NCBI GenBank assembly: GCA_963516005.1
Contig: CAUPYP010000002.1
Span: forward strand, 62,001-126,000
Length of the DNA stretch: 64,000 bases
Direction: 5' to 3'
DNA from: CAMUQR01 sp963516005
GTDB lineage: Bacteria; Patescibacteriota; Saccharimonadia; Saccharimonadales; Saccharimonadaceae
Part shown: in pieces, positions 50,494 to 58,941 of the stretch
How positions within the stretch are numbered: the stretch's first letter is position 1
Layout: each line of letters starts with the position of its first letter
Made by a program: the position numbers and the translations under genes
The notes under the pieces: model-generated
Seen by the model: the letters and a program-made list of their open reading frames with translations, nothing else
Database searches by the model: none
Told to the model about the DNA's origin: nothing

Positions 50494-51939
50494 TTATTGA
50501 ACCTTTCTCCACCACGAATAATTACTTTTGTGGCTACCATCATGATTAACACATTCTTCGCCACCTGCACGCATTGGAAACCGTCCATATCTACCGCCTT
50601 TCCCTAGCGTGGTAGTCGTACTGGCTGATGAAAAAATACCGTTTCCAATATAAATATAAGTATGAGTATCACATAAACCAACGTCGCCAGGTTGAAATTG
50701 GGAAATATCTTTAAAATTAGGGTGTGGTGTGATTTGCTTCCAACCATTTGCAGGATTTTTCATCCAGTTTAGAACGGATACTGTGTAACCAGTTCCACCT
50801 CCATAATTAAGATCTAGGCCACTTTTAATAGCTACAAAACGTACCCATGCGCCACAATCTTGTCCTCTTGGGCTTCCTGGGTATTGATTTAATATTGGGT
50901 CCGTTAAATATGATGGATCTTTTGGGTACCAAGCTGGACTCTTTGAGTCTTCATACTCTGTTCGATAGTATTGTTGATGGGCGTATTGTTGATAAACAGC
51001 CATAATTTTGGCGGCAACACCACTTAAATTAGCGAATGGATTCGCTGAAGACGAACAATCAGTGCCAGACGAATTATTAGAACCACTATAATTATTAGAG
51101 TTGCTAGAGTTGGAACTTAAACTAAAGTTATTATTAAGAAAATTAAAAACATGAATGATTCCGGGGCGTGAGTTTTTATTATTACAAGCCAAGCCAGCAT
51201 CTTTAAGTGATGGTATTTTACAAGCGCCTTCTTTGTCGAGCTTACCATTATATTGATAAGTTGGACTGTAATTATTTACATAGCCGGATTCTTGCCAAGT
51301 CCAATTCACGGAGTGATAAGCGCCACCACGATTCCATCGCAAAAAACTATTGGCAATTTTATCTAAAGTCCAATCAGAGGTATTTTTAGGGTCAAATTTA
51401 GCTATACGAGCATGGTTTAAAAAATGATAAATACCTTGAACTAAGTCATCTTGATAGTCTGACCCGGATGTGACATTGTCGATATTATCTTTGCTTCCGA
51501 TACGATTTAACCCGTTATGAATACTGCGAGTAGTATCAAAATTACGTTCATATAAATCCAGTGCGGCTATGATTTTCCACATATCAGCTGGTAGGCCGGC
51601 TGTGGTTGCTGCCATAATATAACGTTCTTGGCGGGTTTTTGATTCGCCATTAACTTTGATAATCTCTGACAGTTTCTTTTTCAAAAATTCAGCATTATCC
51701 TTAAACCATGCTTTACCTTCAGGCGTTAAAGTTAAATCACTAAAGTTGCCTATAAAACTACCAATTGAACTACCTGAACATAATTTAAGCGTATCGTTTT
51801 TATCATAAAAAATAATATGATTACGTGTAAAAAACGATTCATTAGCGTAAGTTGGATAATGAATAACAAAGCTAGCGACGACGCCGAAAATTACCCCAAG
51901 TGTAATAATTGGCTTAATTCCCCACTTTTTGTTTAACAT
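50494..51939 (-). CDS. T4SS-associated peptidoglycan hydrolase (NlpC/P60-CHAP type)
   Basis: 481 residues. Signal anchor (about 9-32). A helical domain (about 75-250) contains MAATTAGLPADMWKIIAALD and YERNFD, possibly a lysozyme/transglycosylase-like fold that I cannot confirm. A Ser/Asn linker follows (about 274-300). The C-terminal cysteine peptidase domain has GQDCGAWVRFVAIKSGLDL (Cys362) and QFQPGDVGLCDTHTYIYIGN (His426), the NlpC/P60-CHAP dyad. It would cut peptide cross-links to open the wall for the secretion apparatus, as VirB1 does. TATAAT (51951 to 51946) ends 6 nt before the ATG, so it has its own leaderless promoter. Confidence 0.87.
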   Translation of the reverse strand: MLNKKWGIKPIITLGVIFGVVASFVIHYPTYANESFFTRNHIIFYDKNDTLKLCSGSSIGSFIGNFSDLTLTPEGKAWFKDNAEFLKKKLSEIIKVNGESKTRQERYIMAATTAGLPADMWKIIAALDLYERNFDTTRSIHNGLNRIGSKDNIDNVTSGSDYQDDLVQGIYHFLNHARIAKFDPKNTSDWTLDKIANSFLRWNRGGAYHSVNWTWQESGYVNNYSPTYQYNGKLDKEGACKIPSLKDAGLACNNKNSRPGIIHVFNFLNNNFSLSSNSSNSNNYSGSNNSSGTDCSSSANPFANLSGVAAKIMAVYQQYAHQQYYRTEYEDSKSPAWYPKDPSYLTDPILNQYPGSPRGQDCGAWVRFVAIKSGLDLNYGGGTGYTVSVLNWMKNPANGWKQITPHPNFKDISQFQPGDVGLCDTHTYIYIGNGIFSSASTTTTLGKGGRYGRFPMRAGGEECVNHDGSHKSNYSWWRKVQ

Positions 51940-51945
51940 AATCTA

Positions 51946-51951
51946 ATTATA
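51946..51951 (-). promoter_or_regulatory. Promoter of the hydrolase gene
   Basis: Minus-strand TATAAT (51951 to 51946) stands 6 nt before the ATG at 51939, without a TGn extension. Probable leaderless start. Confidence 0.45.
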
Positions 51952-51985
51952 TAAGAGGTATTAAAAAAGCGCAAGCGATTTCTAA

Positions 51986-54184
51986 TTATAACGGTTTCAC
52001 TTCGTTGAAGATTTTATTGAGGCGCTGATCGATGAAAAATAGCGCATATAAGGATTTTTTAGGAGAATTAGCGAGGCAACTTTCGCCATCGTCAAATCCA
52101 GCTTCTTCATCTTCGTCACCAATTGGTAAACGAGCTCGATTGATGCAGTTTTTTTGGTATTTTTTGAGGTCGCCAGCTGGGACAAGTTCACAATCTTCCT
52201 GACATTTTGGGTCAGTTTTGACTAAATCGCCACTGTTGACGAGTTGATTAATGACGTCAATCGGGTTGGTTTTGATGGCTTGGACATCCACGCCATAAAT
52301 CGGATTACAGAATGGATCGAGGGCAATTTTTTGACTATTGAGATGTTTGTTAAGTTTTAAAAACTCTGAATCTTGACAACGCTCAAAATAAACCGCTGAG
52401 CGCTTGGCTTGCGAGACTGGATTGAGGCGTGCTAGGCTTAATTTAGCAGATTTAAGAATATTGAGGCCAACTGAACGGAGTGATGATAATTGAGTGAAAA
52501 GATGCAAATTAGAACTAATGATACTGCCCATCATAGTATGTTTCGAGCTTAAATCAAACGGACTGAGATTTTTAGCTTCGATTTTGCCTTGCATCGCGAG
52601 ATATTTATCTTGTTCTTGGAGATAAGCGACGGCTTGGTCTTGAGTAAGAATATTATTTCCGCCAATTGCTGCGTTTTTACCGAGGAAAAATCCACTACCG
52701 GCGACAATGGCATTGCCGAGATCTTCTCCGACAGTGTTAGGCGCAACTTTTAAATTAGACATAGCGGCAACGGTATTTTCGGTGATTTGGCGATCTTTAC
52801 CAGAATCAAGCAGTTGATTAATAAAATCGAGGTTGAGTTTGAATGGATTAAGTAAATTAGCGATATTACTGAAAAAACTAGCGAACAGTCGCTTCAAAAA
52901 GCCACCTTCTTCGTTTTGGCATTGGTTTTGCTGGCTGATAGCTTTTTGCGATTGAGCGATGGTCGGATTAGCGCCAAGTACGTAGCGTTCGGCATTTTCG
53001 TTGAGTTGTGGCGTGTCGCCAAAAGCGGCATATTTATAACCAAAAGAATCGGTAGCGGATTTGGTTTCGACCACTGCCCCGTTAGCTTTGGTGGTGGTAT
53101 AAGTTTCAGTTAGGCGTTTGCCATAAAATTCAGCCGATTCCGGTGTAGCGATGCCGGCTTTGATTTTTTCAGCTTCAATAAATAAGTTCATGGCTAATTG
53201 TGATTGTTGCCCTGCTTGAGGGGTTTTGGCGTAATTTTGTAAGAAATTACTGTTGTGATATAAACCACAGGCACTTTGATTGTTGACAAAATTACGTTCG
53301 GCTAATTTTAGATTATTAAACGATCGATAAAACGGTGACTTTTGCTCTTGTGAGGTTTGATCGGCTTGTTGATTGATGTATTTGAGATTATCAGTGAGTG
53401 ATTTAAAAATATTAATACTCGGCGATTGTTTTTCGTGGACATTACCCTTTTCATCGGTTTCGGTCGGCGCGTCGGTATTAAAACGCATCTGAGCATCGTC
53501 AACTTTAGTAATAGCTAGTTCTTGCTTGTTAAAATCCTCAACGGCGTTTTTGTCGGTTGGTTTGGTGAAGCCTTTTTTGGATAAGCGCCAATTGCGGGCA
53601 TTTTTTTGCCAGACTCCATCTTGAAAAGCGACTCGTTTACTGTTAAAACTATTGTTTTTAGCTTCATTGATGTTAATATTATGACTAATAGTTGATAAAA
53701 ACTCTGACCGCTCAATCGGCTTATTTTTATAAAAAACTTTGGTCATTTGCTTGTTTTTAGTGTGAATTGAAAAGCCTTCGTGTTCGAGATTCTTTGCAAG
53801 GGTGTCAGGCATCGTTTGGTATTCATTGACGATGCGATAAGGTGATTTTTGTCCACCCTGCCACTTGCTGTCGAGTAATAGATTAGAGCGCGCTTCTAGA
53901 CTAGTAGCCTGATAATTAAATTTGTCGGTGACGGTCTGCACAAAATGATTAATTAATAAGCTCGGGGTCAAAATAAACCCAATAATCACCATGATAATAA
54001 TCAAAATCAACCCCAAACCAATCAGTGGAGCGTATTTGAGGGCTTTAGAGGTGGCTTGACGCTTGACGTTGAATTTTAAGAATGATTTAGTGGCGGTTTT
54101 TTCGATGTGATGTAGATTAGTAGCTGAAAAATCCGACCAGAGTGGTGATGTCTGTGATTCAAGCAGTAATAATTGATTTTTCAT
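51986..54184 (-). CDS. Large single-pass T4SS-operon protein, unknown function
   Basis: 732 residues. A cytoplasmic N-terminus of about 50 residues, one strong membrane helix (53-75), then about 650 extracytoplasmic residues, mostly helical and polar, with few glycines. A weakly hydrophobic segment at about 425-460 (FLKRLFASFFSNIANLLN) and several cysteines near the C-terminus (CQEDCELV and others) suggest disulphides. I do not recognise a family. Position between the VirB6-like genes and the wall hydrolase suggests a VirB8/VirB10-like or surface-scaffold role, by location only. A promoter TGGTATAAT (54222 to 54214) and AAGGGG precede the start. Confidence 0.78.
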   Translation of the reverse strand: MKNQLLLLESQTSPLWSDFSATNLHHIEKTATKSFLKFNVKRQATSKALKYAPLIGLGLILIIIMVIIGFILTPSLLINHFVQTVTDKFNYQATSLEARSNLLLDSKWQGGQKSPYRIVNEYQTMPDTLAKNLEHEGFSIHTKNKQMTKVFYKNKPIERSEFLSTISHNININEAKNNSFNSKRVAFQDGVWQKNARNWRLSKKGFTKPTDKNAVEDFNKQELAITKVDDAQMRFNTDAPTETDEKGNVHEKQSPSINIFKSLTDNLKYINQQADQTSQEQKSPFYRSFNNLKLAERNFVNNQSACGLYHNSNFLQNYAKTPQAGQQSQLAMNLFIEAEKIKAGIATPESAEFYGKRLTETYTTTKANGAVVETKSATDSFGYKYAAFGDTPQLNENAERYVLGANPTIAQSQKAISQQNQCQNEEGGFLKRLFASFFSNIANLLNPFKLNLDFINQLLDSGKDRQITENTVAAMSNLKVAPNTVGEDLGNAIVAGSGFFLGKNAAIGGNNILTQDQAVAYLQEQDKYLAMQGKIEAKNLSPFDLSSKHTMMGSIISSNLHLFTQLSSLRSVGLNILKSAKLSLARLNPVSQAKRSAVYFERCQDSEFLKLNKHLNSQKIALDPFCNPIYGVDVQAIKTNPIDVINQLVNSGDLVKTDPKCQEDCELVPAGDLKKYQKNCINRARLPIGDEDEEAGFDDGESCLANSPKKSLYALFFIDQRLNKIFNEVKPL

Positions 54185-54213
54185 ACAGTATAACCCCTTA
54201 ATGACTCTTTTAA

Positions 54214-54222
54214 ATTATACCA
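54214..54222 (-). promoter_or_regulatory. Extended -10 promoter of the 732-residue T4SS gene
   Basis: Minus-strand TGGTATAAT (54222 to 54214) lies about 30 nt before the ATG at 54184, with an AAGGGG ribosome site between. It sits in the 58-nt gap after the VirB6-like block. Confidence 0.5.
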
Positions 54223-54242
54223 TAAACAGCAATTAAACGCAA

Positions 54243-56864
54243 CTAAAACTGACTGAGATAATTAGCGGCATTAGTGTTTTGGGCGGACTGGGCGCGGATT
54301 TTATCGAGTTGAGCTTGACCAACTGGAGTGGCTATAAATTTACGAAAGGCGGCATCTTGTACGTCGCCTGCTTTAAAGCCTTTAAACTTCTTCCAATCGC
54401 TAACTGAGTTGAAGTAATCAGCGGTTAAGTTAATTTGGTCGGCTGGCTGCATTTTTTGTAAAATATCTAGTTGTTCACTGTAATCAATTCTTTTCTTACT
54501 CTTTTTAGCATCATCTCTAATGTTTTTCAAAAAAGCAGCGTCGGTAAACTTACCTTCTTTTTTATAATTATCTTCAACATTTTTGGCAATAATTGATAAA
54601 TTAGAGTAATCTCCACCACGCTCAAGATATTGATTAAATCCTTTGAGGATGGCTTGAGCATCCCCCTCCCCGTCATCGGACACTTTAAGAATGCTAGAAA
54701 GAATCTGGTCGGGATTATTATTGCGAAGCATAGTTTGCAATTGAGTGGAGGCTTCGGTGGATAAGCTGTTTAACCCTTTTTGATACTGATTAAGTAGACC
54801 TTTATCCATAATGTCATTTTCCTTTAGATAATATTGAGCAACATTAGGATCCATCTTATAGGAGTTTTTAACTAATTCTTCAAAAGCCTCACGATCGAAG
54901 GCTGGTGCTTGCATAAGAGTGTCATATCCGGGTAGAAACTTGTCGACAACTTTGTTTTTGCCTTGATTGAGTTTGTTGGCGGCGAGATAGGCGCTATTAG
55001 CGAGCGGGTGTTTTTTGTCAAATTTAGCTCGCTTGATAGAGCGACTGCGCTTAGCTCTGAAATTAATCGTGGCTTGTTTATGAAACTCACTTGAGCGGTA
55101 TTTATCAGTGATACCATCAGGGATTTTATCAAGAGTTGAGGCAATTTGATTACCGATAAGCGGTAGATTTTTGATTGAGTTTAATAATATCTTTGGTAAT
55201 AAATAGAATTGCAGTGCTAGTGGCACGATATAGAAAATTTGCATTAATCCACCCACTTGAAACATTAAGCCAGATAAAAATTTGCCACTACCAAATGTTA
55301 ATCCAATCATTGGCGGAATGATTAAAATTGTCCAGATTGATTTTTTCCAAACCTGATAGAATCGATCAGAATTTGGGAATAATAGACTAATTAAAGCTAC
55401 CGGCGTTAAGACTAATAACACAATAAATGCCGAGTCGCGCAGGGCTAGCATCACGACCATAATCACGACTGATAACATGGCACAGAGAATGACCGGAATA
55501 AGTACTGCGATACCAATTAGTGGTGCTAGTGCCACTGAGCCAATAATTAGTCCTCCAGCCAAGACCGTGGAGACTGTTTTCATCACATCGTAGTTAAAAG
55601 GCATAATGTTTGATAAAAGCGAAAACATCCCTACCCCGACGATATTACTAATATCAACAGCCACTTGCATAATCAGGAATGAAGCGTTTATTAAAATCGC
55701 AATTACGATGAATTTTGGCAACATTTTGCGGAGATTATAAACATCAAGTTGACGGTTCGTGACATAAGCGGCAATCATTATCATAAAGGCTATAATGAGA
55801 ATGAGGTTGGAAATATTACGAAATTCCACCCAAGATGAGTATAAGACGAAGCCACCTTTGGTGCGAGAATTGGTAAACTTCGGGTTCAAGACCATGCTTT
55901 TTTGAATGATATTTAGTCCAGCTTGAGTTAAACCGCCGGTAGTACGCATTGCTGGACAAATTAGTAATGCTTGTAGGCCAGTGACAGCACAGCGCGATTT
56001 AATATCTTGGTATTCACCATCACTTAAAATAGCGCCATTGGCGTTATCAATTTCTTTTTGGGATAACTGCATATTTATTTTTTCGGATTGACTGAAATTA
56101 AGCCAATCAATGTGCGGGCTATTATCGAGAATATGGTTGATATAATTTTGGCTTAAAAATTGTTTTAAGACTAATTTAATATCTTGGCAACCAATTAGTG
56201 GATATTCTGGGGGTTTTTGTTTAGTATTTTTTGCATTGTTTGATGTTTTATCTTGGGTATTAGTATCGGTTGTTTCTAATTGTGGATTGAGGGCTTTTAA
56301 GCGAGTTTGAGATTGGCCACTGTTATCAATAGCGCAGTCTCTAAGCCCAATTTCTGTCGCCATACCAAATTTAAAATTACCATCAATATTATCATGATAA
56401 GGTTGTTTTTTGACTTTGTGCGGATTAGGAATACCACCATCAGAATCGTTATCATAAATATTACCCTCCCCATTCTCCTCTTTTAAAGAACGATTTTCAT
56501 TATAAATTTTAGCATTAGCCGGAAAGATTAATTTGCGCACATGATTAGTTTTGGTGATAGCTTCTGGCTTAAGGTTGGCGTTATAGCCTAAAATATAGGC
56601 TAAGCGAATACGATCGGCTTCGTAAATATTGGTACAGAAGACACTTTGAAATTCACCTTCACCCCGTTCATTACAATTTTCGATTTTTGGTAGAGTTCGT
56701 ACTACAAAAGTTTGAATTTCTTTAACTAATTCTTCGCGAGGTAACTGTTCTTTGTTGTAATCGTTAATGTTGAATTGCTGAAAATGAATTGATGCCTGAG
56801 CATAGTGTGCAAGAATTATGACTAGACTGATAATTGATAAACTAATTAAACTGAAACGTTTCAT
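54243..56864 (-). CDS. VirB6/TrbL-like T4SS channel protein (paralogue 1)
   Basis: 873 residues. Signal peptide (1-24). An extracytoplasmic N-terminal domain (about 25-340) has several cysteines and an acidic loop, and includes LLICPAMRTTGGLTQAGL. About six membrane helices follow (about 350-580), containing the family motif from VYNLRKMLPKFIVIAILINA to VAVDISNIVG (375-410). A cytoplasmic helical domain completes it (about 595-873). It would form part of the inner-membrane translocation pore. Its start overlaps the stop of the next paralogue by a single base (TAATG type), so the block is translationally coupled. Confidence 0.85.
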   Translation of the reverse strand: MKRFSLISLSIISLVIILAHYAQASIHFQQFNINDYNKEQLPREELVKEIQTFVVRTLPKIENCNERGEGEFQSVFCTNIYEADRIRLAYILGYNANLKPEAITKTNHVRKLIFPANAKIYNENRSLKEENGEGNIYDNDSDGGIPNPHKVKKQPYHDNIDGNFKFGMATEIGLRDCAIDNSGQSQTRLKALNPQLETTDTNTQDKTSNNAKNTKQKPPEYPLIGCQDIKLVLKQFLSQNYINHILDNSPHIDWLNFSQSEKINMQLSQKEIDNANGAILSDGEYQDIKSRCAVTGLQALLICPAMRTTGGLTQAGLNIIQKSMVLNPKFTNSRTKGGFVLYSSWVEFRNISNLILIIAFMIMIAAYVTNRQLDVYNLRKMLPKFIVIAILINASFLIMQVAVDISNIVGVGMFSLLSNIMPFNYDVMKTVSTVLAGGLIIGSVALAPLIGIAVLIPVILCAMLSVVIMVVMLALRDSAFIVLLVLTPVALISLLFPNSDRFYQVWKKSIWTILIIPPMIGLTFGSGKFLSGLMFQVGGLMQIFYIVPLALQFYLLPKILLNSIKNLPLIGNQIASTLDKIPDGITDKYRSSEFHKQATINFRAKRSRSIKRAKFDKKHPLANSAYLAANKLNQGKNKVVDKFLPGYDTLMQAPAFDREAFEELVKNSYKMDPNVAQYYLKENDIMDKGLLNQYQKGLNSLSTEASTQLQTMLRNNNPDQILSSILKVSDDGEGDAQAILKGFNQYLERGGDYSNLSIIAKNVEDNYKKEGKFTDAAFLKNIRDDAKKSKKRIDYSEQLDILQKMQPADQINLTADYFNSVSDWKKFKGFKAGDVQDAAFRKFIATPVGQAQLDKIRAQSAQNTNAANYLSQF

Positions 56865-58927
56865 TAGATAGCCTCAGTAATCGCCTTGTAAGTATCGGCA
56901 CTCATATTTGGATCTTTCAAAGATGCGTTAGTATTATATTGAAATTGCGGTGAGCTGTGGTAGAGCTGATTAAAAACAATATGTCCACTCGTTCCATTCT
57001 CGAGTGCTTTTTTATTAATTTTAGCGATTTCATCTGACCCCATAGAATTAAGCTGATTAGTGATTGCTGTGGAAGCGATCCTACCTTTATCAGTGCGAAA
57101 CCTGCTGAGATTGGTAGAATTGATACCACCAGTTTCTTTCTGTAAGCCACGAATATATCCAGCGGTGTCAAATCGACCTTTATCATTGGAGCTTTTGCGG
57201 GCTTCCTCGGCAATACGATATGCAGATGATGCTGCCATATTTTGACTAAGTACATGCTCCATCACTCCCGAGAACTCCTCAGTGCTTAAATCGCCATTTC
57301 TGGCATGTTTGAGCATGGCGGCTGAAGCTAATTCAGCAGTGTTATTTTCATCATAACCATTAGCGAGCATGGCTTGGCGCGTTTCTTGCGATAAGTCATT
57401 AAACTTAAAATTAGAAAAACCATTTTTAGCATTCTTCATAATTGATTCTAAATCTTGATCAGCGATACGGCTCGACATATTCGAAATGTTGTCGGCACGG
57501 CGGTTCTCGATATTATAGAGGCGAGCCTGTCCAGATTTGGTGTGACGGTTTAATGTTCCTAAAACACCGGCTGTAGCCCGCTCTTGCCATTTAAACGGTC
57601 CGCGAGCATGACTAGCATCGCCAGCTTGTAGTTGTTCAAACTTATGTTGATGTTGCTGTTTAGCAAATTGCACCATACGGGAATTACGCACTGCATTGTT
57701 GGTGCCGGCTTGTAATTTATTAAAAGCATTACCAAAAGTTGTACCAATCATTGGTATAGCAGCAAGGGTACTTTTGACGATTGATGGTGTAAAAACTAGG
57801 GGCATACCGGAAATCACCAATCCGAGAGTTTGCATTAAGAAAGTATCACTACTACTCACGAGTAGTTTACTAATGAATCCAGCTGCCCCAAACAACATAC
57901 CAACTACTGGGAATAATACCAAAACACCGCTCATGCTCTTTTTCCAAAAATTAAATAAGCGTTCGGTGTTGGGAAAAATTAAGCTCAAAAACGCAATCGG
58001 TGCAATAATCACTAGTACAATAGCGGCAGCTTGGCGAATTAAAAGTATTAAGCCAGTTACCACCACAACCATAATAAACGAAACAAATAGTGGCACAACT
58101 AATGCAAATAAGGAAGTCATAATCGACACTTGTTTAATTGTCATAATACCGAGAATAATCATTAGAGCTCCGCTTAAGCCAGTAGCTGCTACACCGCCAG
58201 GATTATTATTTGGCATGCGCAAAAAGACGGTATTTTCAAAACCTTGGAATAATTTGAGAACCGATGAACCAACTAAATTTGATAAATCAATCAAAAATTG
58301 GCTGATCACATAAGATACATTAATTAAGATTGTGGCCATGATGATTTTTGGCAGGATTTTTTTGATGCCGTAATTACTGATACCGAAGCCAGTCACCTGC
58401 GAAATAATCACTATCATGAAGAAAATAATCAAACCGACATTGGCAAGATTACGAATTTGTTTCCACGGCTCAAATGCTGAATTACTACTGTCAGTTTTGA
58501 AAAACTGAATATTAATTGTTAGCATGCCCTGAATGAAGTTATATGAAGCATCTGTCCCCTCACCTATCGTAAATAAAAACGGACACATAATCCAACCAAT
58601 TGCTCCTTCAAGATTACAATTGGTTGGGACATAGCCACGGCATTTTTGCTCAATCTCTTTTTGACTAATGCCAGGATTTTCTTGGCGAGCCTTATTGGAG
58701 CATGCCACAAAAGCTTGGTATTCTTTAGTGGTGTAATTACCAGTATTAGTACCTTGGGCATCGACTTTCTCGTTGTCTTTTTGATCGGTTTGATTATTTT
58801 GACTACTATTGTTTTTATCAGCTTGAACAGGAATATGAAAAATAGCGTTTATAAATAAAACACTGATAATTATTACAAGACCCCATTTTGCCCACTTTTT
58901 CATATTATAATTATGCTTTAAAATCAT
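56864..58927 (-). CDS. VirB6/TrbL-like T4SS channel protein (paralogue 2)
   Basis: 687 residues. The start at 58927 gives a signal segment (about 9-36). An alternative ATG at 58903 removes eight residues. A short extracytoplasmic Asn/Gln-rich region, then WIMCPFLFTIGEG (about 112-124), then about six membrane helices with the family motif NYGIKKILPKIIMATILINV (185-204) and FLIDLSNLVG (211-220). A long soluble helical C-terminal domain follows (about 420-687), beginning with GTTFGNAFNKLQAGT. Same architecture as its neighbours but little similarity in the soluble parts. Follows the 973-residue gene by 14 nt. Confidence 0.85.
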   Translation of the reverse strand: MILKHNYNMKKWAKWGLVIIISVLFINAIFHIPVQADKNNSSQNNQTDQKDNEKVDAQGTNTGNYTTKEYQAFVACSNKARQENPGISQKEIEQKCRGYVPTNCNLEGAIGWIMCPFLFTIGEGTDASYNFIQGMLTINIQFFKTDSSNSAFEPWKQIRNLANVGLIIFFMIVIISQVTGFGISNYGIKKILPKIIMATILINVSYVISQFLIDLSNLVGSSVLKLFQGFENTVFLRMPNNNPGGVAATGLSGALMIILGIMTIKQVSIMTSLFALVVPLFVSFIMVVVVTGLILLIRQAAAIVLVIIAPIAFLSLIFPNTERLFNFWKKSMSGVLVLFPVVGMLFGAAGFISKLLVSSSDTFLMQTLGLVISGMPLVFTPSIVKSTLAAIPMIGTTFGNAFNKLQAGTNNAVRNSRMVQFAKQQHQHKFEQLQAGDASHARGPFKWQERATAGVLGTLNRHTKSGQARLYNIENRRADNISNMSSRIADQDLESIMKNAKNGFSNFKFNDLSQETRQAMLANGYDENNTAELASAAMLKHARNGDLSTEEFSGVMEHVLSQNMAASSAYRIAEEARKSSNDKGRFDTAGYIRGLQKETGGINSTNLSRFRTDKGRIASTAITNQLNSMGSDEIAKINKKALENGTSGHIVFNQLYHSSPQFQYNTNASLKDPNMSADTYKAITEAI

Positions 58928-58941
58928 CTTTTTTGCAAACC

